Shown here one piece after another: positions 7,064-15,957 of a stretch of DNA of 64,000 nt (within the stretch, counting starts at the first letter, position 1; each line of letters opens with the position of its first letter). The stretch spans positions 2,852,001 to 2,916,000 of the forward strand of contig JAXLUI010000001.1 of the NCBI GenBank assembly GCA_046329585.1, in the 5' to 3' direction. This DNA is from DLKC01 sp002478885. Lineage in GTDB: Bacteria; Bacteroidota; Bacteroidia; Chitinophagales; Chitinophagaceae. The position numbers and the translations under genes were made by a program. Below the pieces are notes generated by a model that was not told where the DNA came from, did not search any database, and saw only the letters and a list, made by a program, of their open reading frames with translations.

Positions 7064-9490
7064 TCATGCCTCTATATACACCCGCTTAACCCGTTGGCTT
7101 ATGCCGGTAAGCACTTCATAAGGAATAGTGCCGCACCAGGCGGCAACTTCCTGAACACTTATATGCTTACCAAAAATTTCCACTTCATCTTCTTCCCGCA
7201 CGTCATCGATGCCGGTAACATCAACCATCGTCATATCCATACAAACACTTCCGATAACCGGGGCCATTTTACCACGGATAAAGACTTTTCCATTACCAAG
7301 CCCGAGTTTTCTGCTAAATCCATCGGCATAACCAATTCGAATGGTGGCAATCAGGGAATCACGTATTGTTTTACCCCGCCGGTTATAACCGATCGTATCA
7401 CCGGCCTTCACTTTTCTTAGTTGTGCAATGGTTGTCTTTAGAGTAGCAGCTGTTTGCAGGCCAGGCTGCTTTTCCTGTACGCTGTCAATGCCGTACAAGC
7501 CAATGCCGAGGCGCACCATATCATACTGCAGTGCAGGATTTCTGAATATAGCCGCCGTATTGGAAATATGCCTTGTAAAAGAATACCCGATAGCCGCTTT
7601 AATTTGCACGCAGCATGCTTCAAAAGTTGCTGATTGATGTTTTGTAAACGCATCTTCAGCCGCATCTTCACTTGCCGCGAGGTGACTGAATACAGATTGC
7701 ACTGCCACTTGTTTCTGTTGCTGCAGTATGGTCGACAGCGCCTCCATATCAGTTTGTTCAAAACCGAGCCGGTGCATGCCGGTATCCAGTTTAATATGTA
7801 CAGGATATTGCTGCAAACCCTGCCTTTCCAAAAAGACAATGAACGATTTTAATATGCCAAAGGAAAATAATTCCGGTTCAAGATTATACTGGATAAGTGT
7901 TTCAAACGCCGCATGGTCTACGTTCATTACCATAATCGGTAAACTGATCCCGGCCTTGCGTAACTCCACCCCTTCATCGGCATAAGCTACGGCGAGGTAT
8001 TCCACTTTATGAAATTGCAACAGGCTGGCGATCTCCGGGCTTCCGCTGCCATACGCAAAAGCTTTTACCATGGCCATTATCTTAACGCCTTTGTTTAATC
8101 TGCTTCTGTACTGATTTAAATTATGGATAATGGCGGTAAGATCTATTTCCAATACGGTCTGGTGTACTTTTTTTTCAAGGAGTGTGGCGATCTTTTCAAA
8201 TTCAAAAAGCCTGGCGGCTTTTAGCAGAATGGCTTCATTCCGGAAATGATTACTGCTGAAGTTTTTAATAAAAGAATTGGTATCGTCAAAATGCTGCGTT
8301 ACGGCAAAGCGGTTTTGCCAAAGTTGGTTAAGCCGTCCCCATTCGGGTCCGATTGTTATAAGCCTGTAAATATGTTTGGCCTCCAGCATGCTCACCACCT
8401 GCTGGTAGGCATGCTCGTCCCTGGCAGCCGGTATGTCCGAAATAATGGCTGTTTTTTGTACTAGCTGTTGCTGCTGCGAAAGAAAATCCAGCGCGGTAGC
8501 GAAAGAACTAATATCAAAACTGTAGCTATCATTTATTACAACACAATTGTTTATAGCATGCAACAGCTGCAAGCGCATTTCCACCGGCTGCAGTTGAAGC
8601 ATTCGCTCCGCTATCGCCTCATGTGAAAGATTCATCAAAAAACAAGCGCAGTAACAGTGAAGCGCATTTTCAACCGAAGCATCATCTGTAAAAGGAATAA
8701 TCAGCCTTTTTCGTTCATTGTCATAAGATAAAGTAACAATTGTTTTATCTTTTTGCTTTTCACCAATGATCTTTACCAATGCATTTTCTTTTGATCCCCA
8801 TGAAAATTCCCCGGAAGACCTTTTTCCGGTAACAAGGTATCCAGCGTTGCTTTGATTCGTAAGCACTTCGTTTACCAATGCATGATCCGCGCACCAGATG
8901 ATAGCACTTGTTCCTTTAAACAATTGAATTTTTTCTTCCACCTTTTCTTGGTCATTTTCAAAACCTTCGCTGTGCGCAGCTCCTATGTTCGCAAAGATCC
9001 CGAGCGTAGGTCTAATAATGCCGGCAAGCTTTGCCATTTCGCCGGGCATTGAAATGCCAGCTTCAAAAATGGCAAGATTATAGGTTTCATTCATTTGCCA
9101 TACACTTAACGGAACGCCAACCTGTGAATTATAGCTCCTCGGGCTGCGAACAATATTAAAATCCGGGGAAAGCAATTGGTAAAGCCATTCTTTAATGATG
9201 GTTTTACCGCTGCTGCCTGTTATACCGATTACCGGATAGTTAAACTGCTTCCTGTGATAGGCTGCCAGTTTCTGCAATGCTTCAAGGGTATTGGCACAAA
9301 AAAGAAAATTCGCGCCTTTGAATTCACCCGTATTAAATTCTTCAATCACTACAAAATTCTTTACCCCTCTTTTATATAATTCCGGGATAAACATATGAGC
9401 ATCTCTTCTTTCTGTTTGCAAGGCAAAAAATAGCGTCGTTGCCGGAAAAGCAATGCGCCTGCTGTCTGTCGACAGTTGCTCGATCTCCAT
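7064..9490 (-). CDS. Bifunctional UDP-MurNAc-tripeptide:D-Ala-D-Ala ligase / alanine racemase
   Basis: 808-aa fusion of two peptidoglycan precursor enzymes. Residues 1 to about 440 are MurF-like: Mur ligase ATP loop GITGSSGKT at 89-97, central motif NLAIFEAGISMPGEM, and a C-terminal ligase domain with INDSYSFDISSF. Residues about 445-808 are a fold-type III PLP alanine racemase, with the PLP-binding lysine K476 in AMVKAFAYGSG, then HIKLDTGMHRLGF, GLYGIDS and IRIGYADGFSR. The racemase makes the D-alanine used for the D-Ala-D-Ala that MurF attaches, so the fusion joins linked steps. This fusion is known in Bacteroidota. Full length, no damage seen. Confidence 0.93.
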   Translation of the reverse strand: MEIEQLSTDSRRIAFPATTLFFALQTERRDAHMFIPELYKRGVKNFVVIEEFNTGEFKGANFLFCANTLEALQKLAAYHRKQFNYPVIGITGSSGKTIIKEWLYQLLSPDFNIVRSPRSYNSQVGVPLSVWQMNETYNLAIFEAGISMPGEMAKLAGIIRPTLGIFANIGAAHSEGFENDQEKVEEKIQLFKGTSAIIWCADHALVNEVLTNQSNAGYLVTGKRSSGEFSWGSKENALVKIIGEKQKDKTIVTLSYDNERKRLIIPFTDDASVENALHCYCACFLMNLSHEAIAERMLQLQPVEMRLQLLHAINNCVVINDSYSFDISSFATALDFLSQQQQLVQKTAIISDIPAARDEHAYQQVVSMLEAKHIYRLITIGPEWGRLNQLWQNRFAVTQHFDDTNSFIKNFSSNHFRNEAILLKAARLFEFEKIATLLEKKVHQTVLEIDLTAIIHNLNQYRSRLNKGVKIMAMVKAFAYGSGSPEIASLLQFHKVEYLAVAYADEGVELRKAGISLPIMVMNVDHAAFETLIQYNLEPELFSFGILKSFIVFLERQGLQQYPVHIKLDTGMHRLGFEQTDMEALSTILQQQKQVAVQSVFSHLAASEDAAEDAFTKHQSATFEACCVQIKAAIGYSFTRHISNTAAIFRNPALQYDMVRLGIGLYGIDSVQEKQPGLQTAATLKTTIAQLRKVKAGDTIGYNRRGKTIRDSLIATIRIGYADGFSRKLGLGNGKVFIRGKMAPVIGSVCMDMTMVDVTGIDDVREEDEVEIFGKHISVQEVAAWCGTIPYEVLTGISQRVKRVYIEA

Positions 9491-9589
9491 GCCACGATTG
9501 CCATAAAAGGCAGTTCCGGCAACAATCTTTGCAATATGTTCAATCGTGTAAGCCAGCTAAATTATTTTAAAAGATGAAATAATAAATGG

Positions 9590-10546
9590 TCAGCTATCCG
9601 CGTCCGGTGGTAAGCCTTTTTTCTGTATAAAGATGGAATAAAAGATTGAACCCGAAACACAGGCCAATATCACACCAAGGGATATGAACACCTGCACATC
9701 TTTTTCTATCCACTCATCTATCCAATGCTCGCCAAGCATCTTCAGCCCGATAAAAATGAGCACGATTGCAATACCTTGTTGCAGGTAATCAAACCGGCTT
9801 ACGGCACCGCGCAGTAAAAAGAATAAAGATCGCAAACCAAGAACGGCAAAAATATTTGAAGTGTAGATTACCAGCACATCTCTTGAAATGCCCATAACAG
9901 CAGGAATAGAATCCAGGGCAAATACAAGATCGATCGAGGCCAGTAAAACAACCACAACAAACAGGCTCGTATAGGCGGGCCTGCCGTTCTCAGAGATCAC
10001 GTATTTGCCATTGCCATCGTGCGGCACAAGCGGCAGAATTTTTTTCAGGAACCTGTAGATTTTTGTATCGTGCGGGTCAAATTCTTCGTCCTCGTTGGAG
10101 GTAAACATTTTATATCCGGTGTAAATAAGAAAAGCGCCAAATAACAACAATATCCATTCAAACTTTCGAACAAGCGCAACGCCAACCGTAATAAAGATCA
10201 CCCTGAAAATCACCGCCATGATGATACCAATCAATAACACACGCGGAAAATGTTTTTCTTTTACCGAAAACGAAGTGAAGATGAGAATAAACACAAAAAT
10301 ATTGTCGATGCTCAGGCTCCACTCCATAAAATAAGCACTGATATATTCGAGCGCAGGCTTGCGTCCTTTTTCTACCCACATAAAAATAAAAAACGCCACA
10401 GCCAGTGCTACCCAGAAAAAAGTTTGCAACAATGCCTGTTTGATAGTGATGGTCCTGTTTTTTTTGCTGAGCAGGCCCAGGTCAAATATCAATGCAAGCA
10501 CAAGCACAATTCCAAATACGAGATAGGTAACCTGGTCAATGGTCAT
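9590..10546 (-). CDS. TerC family integral membrane protein
   Basis: About 318 aa with at least seven hydrophobic helices. It carries the TerC family hallmarks: EWSLSIDNIFVFILIFTSF early and LVFALDSIPAVMGISRDVLVIYTSNIFAVLGLRSLFF late, including the paired acidic residues in the membrane. Members are linked to metal (manganese) export or tellurite resistance; the substrate here is not known. The ATG at 10546 (MTIDQVTYLVFG) is chosen because the first helix follows at once; ATGs at 10585 and 10630 would add a polar tail. Confidence 0.9.
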   Translation of the reverse strand: MTIDQVTYLVFGIVLVLALIFDLGLLSKKNRTITIKQALLQTFFWVALAVAFFIFMWVEKGRKPALEYISAYFMEWSLSIDNIFVFILIFTSFSVKEKHFPRVLLIGIIMAVIFRVIFITVGVALVRKFEWILLLFGAFLIYTGYKMFTSNEDEEFDPHDTKIYRFLKKILPLVPHDGNGKYVISENGRPAYTSLFVVVVLLASIDLVFALDSIPAVMGISRDVLVIYTSNIFAVLGLRSLFFLLRGAVSRFDYLQQGIAIVLIFIGLKMLGEHWIDEWIEKDVQVFISLGVILACVSGSIFYSIFIQKKGLPPDADS

Positions 10547-10679
10547 GGTAACATAGTTTTCTTTCCGCGGGTAGCTTACCGCCATGCTGTTAATCAGCCA
10601 TGAAATTAAGCGCAGTTGGTTAAACTGCACAACCTGGCGGGCAAATAATTACTGTTAATTGTTGTGCTGTTTTTTGGTA

Positions 10680-10726
10680 CCCGGCTTTGATCATTAATGG
10701 GCTTCGGTTGCGTCGCACACTTTTAC
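10680..10726 (-). repeat. IR48 repeat, single copy
   Basis: Reverse copy CCCGGCTTTGA...TTGCGTCGCACACTTTTAC, GCG-type core, 35 bp past the stop of the metallopeptidase gene. Confidence 0.8.
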
Positions 10727-10761
10727 TGCACCGCCTTGAGCAACGAAACCACGGTAAACTT

Positions 10762-11826
10762 TTAGCAATAACTGTTTTTAACCAGCCCGTGTATAAATTT
10801 CATTTTAGCTTTTACGGTGGCCGTGAGCACAAATGGATAAATATCACTTAAACCCATACTCCTGTTTAAGCTGTTTACCGCAAGCGTAAGTGGGTGCCAC
10901 CACGACATAATCGCGTCAAAGTCTTCGGTGGTATATGGATCTGTTTTTATATCAGCACGCAGCCCTTCTGCTGTAACCTGCGGATTTACGCTCAGGCCGA
11001 AAGAGCAGGCAGTTTCAAGGGTGTCCATAATATGCATGTAATGGGCCCACGTTTCCGCCCAGTCTTCCCATGGATGCATCGAAGCATAGGCACTTATATA
11101 ATTATCGGCCCAGTTAACCCGTATACCTTCGCTATAGTACTTTTTCAGGGCAGCAGTATAATCAATGCTTTCGTTACCAAAAACGCTTCTGAAACGCTGC
11201 AGCATATCCGGATTATCAACCAGGCTGTGCCAGTAGTAATGACCGATCTCATGACGAAAGTGTCCGAGTAGAGTGCGATAGTCTTCATGCATGTCTTTGC
11301 GGATCCTTTCCCTTTCCGGATTGTCTGCCTCGGCGATGTTGATAGTGATCATACCGTTATGGTGGCCCGTTAACACGGGTTCACTATTGCCGCCTGGTTC
11401 ATCAGACATGAAATTAAAAGAAATGGCCAGGCCTTTATCCTTCCCCTCGTGGGCAAGATTCAATCGCATGCGCAACAGCTGGTAGACCAGCCGGTGTTTT
11501 GCCAGTTCAATTTTTTGCCACCTTTCAAAATGTTCAGCCTTGCCAAGGTTAGGAATAATCCTGTTTGGTTCGCAGGCTTTGCAAAACAGCGCATTGCTTT
11601 CGGCAGGCAGCAGCCAGTTGCAGACTGCATATTGCCGGTTGCTGCAAAATTTATAAAAAGTTTTTTTGCCGTCTTCTTCAAAACTGTACAGTCCGTTATT
11701 TTCCGCTTTCAATGCAACAGGTTGTAGCTTTTCTGCAACAAAGCCCAACAGCGAATGGCAATGGAGGCAGTATGTATTTTCGAAATAAACTGGTTGATCG
11801 CATTTGGTGCATTTAAACAGCCTCAT
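10762..11826 (-). CDS. Putative zinc-binding metallopeptidase (Peptidase_Mx-like)
   Basis: 354 aa from the ATG at 11826 (MRLFKCTKCDQPV). The N-terminus is a zinc ribbon with CTKC and CLHC pairs; a second cysteine pair CKAC occurs near residue 81. The middle carries the zinc-protease motif HEIGHYYWH, preceded by TLLGHFRHE. Downstream HPWEDWAETWAHYMH provides further histidines and glutamate. This architecture matches the Bacteroidota and proteobacterial 'putative zinc-binding metallopeptidase' family; no signal peptide is seen, so it is probably cytoplasmic. Substrate unknown. Divergent from holA. Confidence 0.82.
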   Translation of the reverse strand: MRLFKCTKCDQPVYFENTYCLHCHSLLGFVAEKLQPVALKAENNGLYSFEEDGKKTFYKFCSNRQYAVCNWLLPAESNALFCKACEPNRIIPNLGKAEHFERWQKIELAKHRLVYQLLRMRLNLAHEGKDKGLAISFNFMSDEPGGNSEPVLTGHHNGMITINIAEADNPERERIRKDMHEDYRTLLGHFRHEIGHYYWHSLVDNPDMLQRFRSVFGNESIDYTAALKKYYSEGIRVNWADNYISAYASMHPWEDWAETWAHYMHIMDTLETACSFGLSVNPQVTAEGLRADIKTDPYTTEDFDAIMSWWHPLTLAVNSLNRSMGLSDIYPFVLTATVKAKMKFIHGLVKNSYC

Positions 11827-11885
11827 AGTAAATTGACAAACACAAACGGTTTGCCACACAGGTTCTGCTCATTCCCGTGCCGGCT

Positions 11886-11932
11886 GCTGAAGAGTGCGAC
11901 GCAACCATTGATGCCACCTGTACTTAAGCTGC
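11886..11932 (+). repeat. IR48 repeat, single copy
   Basis: Forward copy: AGAGTGCGACGCAAC, GATGCCACC, then a decayed AAGCTGC end. GCG-type core. Lies between the divergent metallopeptidase and holA genes. Confidence 0.7.
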
Positions 11933-12051
11933 TTACAAAAAATGCTTTATGTGTTTTTGAAACATTCATGCTGATTTGTACACAGCAACAACCAGGGTTT
12001 TGGGTGTTGCTCACCTTGATAACTATGAATAACTTTTGAAAGCCCGATCAA

Positions 12052-12059
12052 TATATTTG
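12052..12059 (+). promoter_or_regulatory. -7 box (TATATTTG) next to the holA start
   Basis: TATATTTG matches TAnnTTTG and ends only 4 bp before the holA ATG. No TTG is found at the best spacing; one lies at 12036-12038, 13 bp upstream. If real, holA mRNA would be leaderless. Confidence 0.35.
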
Positions 12060-12063
12060 CAGC

Positions 12064-13062
12064 ATGTCCGCAGAAAAGATCATTGCCGACTGGCAAAAGA
12101 AAATTTTTAAACCGGTTTACTGGCTGGAAGGTGATGAGCCATACTACATAGATATGGTGACCGATTATGCCGAACACCACATTTTGAGTGAAAGCGAAGC
12201 TGGGTTTAACCTCACCATTTTCTACGGACGTGATGCGGATTGGCCTTCGGTTGTGAACGCCTGTATGCGCTACCCCATGTTCTCGGAAAAGCAGGTGGTA
12301 TTGCTTAAAGAAGCACAATACATGAAAGACATTGAAAAGCTCGAGAACTATGTGTTTAAACCGCTGGCTTCTACCATTTTCATTGTAGCCTACAAAGACA
12401 AGAAAGTCGATGGCCGCACCAAATTCGGCAAAGGCATAAAAGACAAAACAGAATTTCTCTCTACCAAAAAATTATATGACAACCAGCTGCCTGAATGGAC
12501 CAGTCAAATGATCGCTAAGCACGGGTTGAGTATTACACCAAAAGCGTTGGCGTTGCTGGTAGACCATACGGGTAACGACCTGAACAGGCTGCAAAATGAG
12601 GTGGAAAAACTTACCGTAAACCTGGGTTCACGAAAAACCATATCGGAAGAAGATATTGAGCGCTATATCGGCATAAGTAAGGAGTTCAATGTGTTTGAAC
12701 TTCAGGATGCGATTGCGCAAAAAAACCTGGCTAAAGCCATTCGTATTATTCAATACTTCGCATCGAACCCAAAAGCCGCGCCCATACAGTTGTTGCTGCC
12801 AACACTATACGCCTATTTCAGTAAGATATATGCGGTGTTTGGCCTTGAAAACCGAAGTGAACAGAGCCTCATCAGTTATTTTGGTAAAAATCCATTTGCG
12901 GCAAAACAGGCAACGCTGGCGGTGAATAATTATGGCTACGACGGCATTGAAAAAATATTGTTATTGCTGCATCACTACAACCTAAGAAGCATCGGCATTC
13001 AGAATGCGGGAACCGAGCCCTCGGAATTATTAAAAGAAATGGTGGTTAAAATGATCTGTTGA
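12064..13062 (+). CDS. holA: DNA polymerase III subunit delta
   Basis: 332 aa. The delta subunit opens the sliding-clamp ring in the clamp loader. Recognised by the N-terminal layout FKPVYWLEGDEPYYIDMVTDY, the following YPMFSEKQVVLLKEAQ and LASTIFIVAYKDKKVDGR, then the lid and collar pattern LLVDHTGNDLNRLQNEVEKL and the late VFELQDAIAQKNLAKAIRII. Length is normal. Its partner dnaX lies at 29.8 kb. It converges on ribF with only 3 bp between the stop codons. Confidence 0.93.
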   Translation: MSAEKIIADWQKKIFKPVYWLEGDEPYYIDMVTDYAEHHILSESEAGFNLTIFYGRDADWPSVVNACMRYPMFSEKQVVLLKEAQYMKDIEKLENYVFKPLASTIFIVAYKDKKVDGRTKFGKGIKDKTEFLSTKKLYDNQLPEWTSQMIAKHGLSITPKALALLVDHTGNDLNRLQNEVEKLTVNLGSRKTISEEDIERYIGISKEFNVFELQDAIAQKNLAKAIRIIQYFASNPKAAPIQLLLPTLYAYFSKIYAVFGLENRSEQSLISYFGKNPFAAKQATLAVNNYGYDGIEKILLLLHHYNLRSIGIQNAGTEPSELLKEMVVKMIC

Positions 13063-13065
13063 TTA

Positions 13066-14001
13066 TTAGGTAAAGCCTTGTAAAGTTGCGAGTGCGGCTT
13101 CTTTATCTTTTGCCAGTTGTTCTTTCAAGGCTTCGAGCCCGCTGAATTTAATTTCTGCCCTTAAATATTGCTCCACAAAAATTTTAATGGTATCGCCATA
13201 AATATCCCGGTCAAAGTTGAAGATGTTCACCTCTATGGTTCGCTTTGTGCCATTGAGGGTCGGGCGCACACCTATATTCATCATGCCGCCAAAGTTTTCG
13301 GCAGTTGAAACCAACGTTACCAGCACGGCATAAACCCCGTTGGCAGGAACTAACTTTTCGTTGTCATTAATATGAATATTGGCTGTGGGGTAGCCAATGG
13401 TTCGGCCAAGTTTATTCCCTTCTGTTACGATGCCTTCAAAAAAATAGGCATACCCGAGATACTTATTCGCGTCAGCAAGGTTGCCACCAAGCAGTGCTTC
13501 CCTCGTACGGGTTGAGCTTACAGCTGCATTGTTCAATACGTGTTCTGGTATTTCGCGCAGCTCAAAGCCGAACTTTTTTGCATACTCCTCCATCATATGG
13601 TAGTCGCCCTGCCTGCCTTTTCCAAAGCGATGGTCGTACCCGATAATGACCACACGTGGATGAAATTTCTCAATAAGAAAATCATGAACATATGCTTCTG
13701 CCGATTGGTCTGCGAAATGTTCGTCGAAAGGAACCACCACCAAATGATCGATTCCCAATTTGTCTAACAAAGCAATTTTCTCCGGCAAGGTCGTAAGGAT
13801 AAAGATTTGTTTGGAAGAAACTATTTTCCGCGGGTGTGGGTGAAAGGTAATAATAACCGTTTCGCCGTCAACGGCCCTTGCTTCTTCTTTTAGCTGGTTA
13901 ATAATCTGGCGATGGCCGGTATGCACACCATCAAAGGTGCCGATGGTTACTACGGCATTCCTGAAAACAGGCAATTGATTTGAATTGGTATGCACCCGCA
14001 T
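13066..14001 (-). CDS. ribF: Bifunctional riboflavin kinase / FMN adenylyltransferase
   Basis: 311 aa from the ATG at 14001 (MRVHTNSNQLPVFRN); an ATG at 14013 would add only four residues. Makes FMN from riboflavin and then FAD from FMN. The N-terminal nucleotidyltransferase half has VVTIGTFDGVHTGHRQII and VVIIGYDHRFGKGRQGD, with the SSTRTREALL signature near the end of that domain. The C-terminal riboflavin kinase half has GRTIGYPTANI, NGVYAVLV and FGGMMNIGVRPT. Full length. Convergent with holA; divergent from purM. Confidence 0.95.
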   Translation of the reverse strand: MRVHTNSNQLPVFRNAVVTIGTFDGVHTGHRQIINQLKEEARAVDGETVIITFHPHPRKIVSSKQIFILTTLPEKIALLDKLGIDHLVVVPFDEHFADQSAEAYVHDFLIEKFHPRVVIIGYDHRFGKGRQGDYHMMEEYAKKFGFELREIPEHVLNNAAVSSTRTREALLGGNLADANKYLGYAYFFEGIVTEGNKLGRTIGYPTANIHINDNEKLVPANGVYAVLVTLVSTAENFGGMMNIGVRPTLNGTKRTIEVNIFNFDRDIYGDTIKIFVEQYLRAEIKFSGLEALKEQLAKDKEAALATLQGFT

Positions 14002-14010
14002 AAAGTGGCG

Positions 14011-14018
14011 CAAATATA
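14011..14018 (-). promoter_or_regulatory. -7 box (TATATTTG) upstream of ribF
   Basis: Minus-strand TATATTTG ends 9 bp before the ribF ATG at 14001. No matching -33 TTG was found, so only half of the promoter signature is present. Confidence 0.3.
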
Positions 14019-14140
14019 AGTTGCGGCTGCATACGCCCTGAAAGGAAAATTCGTGTCCGTTTCAAAATTGCATCCGTTACTTTTGCAGCGAAATTGCATT
14101 CTTTTTAGTACTCATTAAAAGATCACCAGGGGTTCGGAAC

Positions 14141-14185
14141 GTTGAAGGGTGTGACACAACAGGCGACGCCACGAAGCGCTGCAGC
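14141..14185 (+). repeat. IR48 repeat, single copy
   Basis: Forward copy with GTGACACAACAGGCGACGCC and CACGAAG; GTG-type core. Located between divergent ribF and purM, about 55 bp before the purM ATG, so it may lie in the purM leader. Confidence 0.75.
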
Positions 14186-14241
14186 AAGTAAAAATCTTTC
14201 CCTTCTATTCGACACCCAAGCGCAAAATCATAGATAAAGAC

Positions 14242-15450
14242 ATGAATCACGCTATTAAATATTCGCCTGTAGCAGAGGGGGGCCTGTACAGCAAAAGAGG
14301 TGTATCTGCACAAAAAGAAGAAGTGCATGCGGCAATAAAAAATCTCGACCAGGGTTTGTATGCAAATGCCTTTTGTAAAATGTATCCCGATTTTATCGGC
14401 GGCGACAGCGACTTTATTAATATTATGCATGCCGATGGCGCGGGCACCAAAAGTATTCTTGCCTACCTGTACTGGAAAGAGACCGGCGATGTTTCGGTTT
14501 GGAAAGGCATTGCCCAGGATGCTGTTGCCATGAACCTCGATGACCTGCTTTGCGTGGGTGTTTGCGATAATATCTTATTCTCTTCCACCATCGACCGGAA
14601 TAAAAAATTGATTCCCGGCGAGGTGCTGGAGCAGGTGATCAACGGCACGCAGGAATTTTTCGATACGCTCAAAAACCATGGCACGCATATTCACTTTCTC
14701 GGTGGCGAAACGGCCGATGTGGGCGACGTGGTGCGCACCATAGCGGTTAACGGTACCATGACGGCGCGCTGGCCTAAGAACAGGATTATTACCAACAACA
14801 ACATTAAACCCGGCAATGTGATCGTGGGTTTTGCAAGCGCCGGCCGCGCCGCTTATGAGCAAAGTTATAATAGCGGGCTCGGCAGCAACGGGCTTACCAG
14901 CGCAAGGCACGATGTGCTTTCTAAATATTATGCAGAAAAATATCCGGAAACATTCGAAGCAAGCCTGAGCGACGATGTGGTCTATATCGGCAAAAATAAA
15001 ATGACCGATGAAGTAGAACTGGAAGGCGTTGGAATCACGCATATCGGTAAACTGCTGCTTAGTCCAACACGCACTTATGCACCGCTGATGAGCATTCTGC
15101 TGAAAGAATTTTTCGAAAGTATCGACGGCGTAATCCATTGCAGCGGCGGCGGGCAAACCAAGTGCATGAAATACCTTCCGGCACCAATGCGCGTTGTGAA
15201 AAATAATTTATTTGAACCTCCGTTTATATTTAAACTTATCCAGCAAAACTCAGGCGCCGACCTGCGGGAAATGTACCAGGTTTTTAATATGGGCCACAGG
15301 CTCGAAATCTTTACCACCGAGGCAACAGCGCTTGACATGATAACTGTGGCGAACGATCTGCAGATAGAAGCAAAGATCATAGGACATGTGGAAACCTCGG
15401 GCAAAAAAGAATTGGCGCTTACTATAAACGGGAACGAAGTGTTGTATTAA
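14242..15450 (+). CDS. purM: Phosphoribosylformylglycinamidine cyclo-ligase (AIR synthetase)
   Basis: 402 aa. Catalyses the ATP-dependent ring closure of FGAM to AIR in purine synthesis. The N-terminal half carries IMHADGAGTKSILAYLYW, the family's DGxGTK substrate loop, and GIAQDAVAMNLDDLLCVG. GGETADVGDVV is the next conserved motif, followed by VIVGFASAGRAAYE and in the C-terminal half VIHCSGGGQTKCM and FNMGHRLEIFTTEA. It is longer than the roughly 345-aa proteobacterial enzyme, as in other Bacteroidota. The upstream region holds an IR48 copy; another copy lies 10 bp after the stop. Confidence 0.94.
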   Translation: MNHAIKYSPVAEGGLYSKRGVSAQKEEVHAAIKNLDQGLYANAFCKMYPDFIGGDSDFINIMHADGAGTKSILAYLYWKETGDVSVWKGIAQDAVAMNLDDLLCVGVCDNILFSSTIDRNKKLIPGEVLEQVINGTQEFFDTLKNHGTHIHFLGGETADVGDVVRTIAVNGTMTARWPKNRIITNNNIKPGNVIVGFASAGRAAYEQSYNSGLGSNGLTSARHDVLSKYYAEKYPETFEASLSDDVVYIGKNKMTDEVELEGVGITHIGKLLLSPTRTYAPLMSILLKEFFESIDGVIHCSGGGQTKCMKYLPAPMRVVKNNLFEPPFIFKLIQQNSGADLREMYQVFNMGHRLEIFTTEATALDMITVANDLQIEAKIIGHVETSGKKELALTINGNEVLY

Positions 15451-15459
15451 TATTTGAAG

Positions 15460-15507
15460 CCCGGCTTTGCTGCGTTTGGCATCATCTCTTGCGTCGCACA
15501 CTTCAAC
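15460..15507 (-). repeat. IR48 repeat, single copy
   Basis: Reverse copy CCCGGCTTTGC...CTTGCGTCGCACACTTCAAC, GCG-type core, 10 bp past the purM stop and between two convergent genes. Confidence 0.8.
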
Positions 15508-15524
15508 GCCTTGTACCATGCTGG

Positions 15525-15809
15525 TCAGGGATGCTGGCCACTCTTCCCCTCTATAGCGTCGCAATAGGCAACACTGCCAAGCCTGAATTTCAAAGGGAAC
15601 TTTACTGCCTTTTCCAACTGTAGTTCCTTTTTACAAAAGAAGCCCAGGTTATTGCTGTAATAGTTGGAAGATAATACCCGCAGGTTAAATGTTTTTAGAG
15701 TATCTTTTGGTTGAATAAATGTTTTTTGAAGTGAATCTTTGCTTGCCTGTGCTGACACAGAAATGCCGACAATTAGCAATAAATTCACAAACAAACAAAT
15801 CTTCTTCAT
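15525..15809 (-). CDS. Small secreted protein of unknown function
   Basis: 94 aa. MKKICLFVNLLLIVGISVSAQA is a clear Sec signal peptide, leaving a mature protein of about 72 residues with FNLRVLSSNYYSNNLGFFCKKELQLEK and FPLKFRLGSVAYCDAIEGK. Short proteins with this GFFC...FRLGS...LEGK pattern recur in Bacteroidota, but no function is known to me. Two cysteines could form a disulphide in the periplasm. Divergent from rpoN. Confidence 0.7.
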   Translation of the reverse strand: MKKICLFVNLLLIVGISVSAQASKDSLQKTFIQPKDTLKTFNLRVLSSNYYSNNLGFFCKKELQLEKAVKFPLKFRLGSVAYCDAIEGKSGQHP

Positions 15810-15957
15810 TATGTTGCAGGTTGTATTTGTTATGTAAATTTACGGCATACTGTTTCAAACCCGCGTTAATATAAAACAACATATAACGCAATCCGGAACA
15901 GCCAGGTCAGCTTCAGTTGCAATTTGGAAATGAAAAATCGGGAAAGCATTTTAACCT

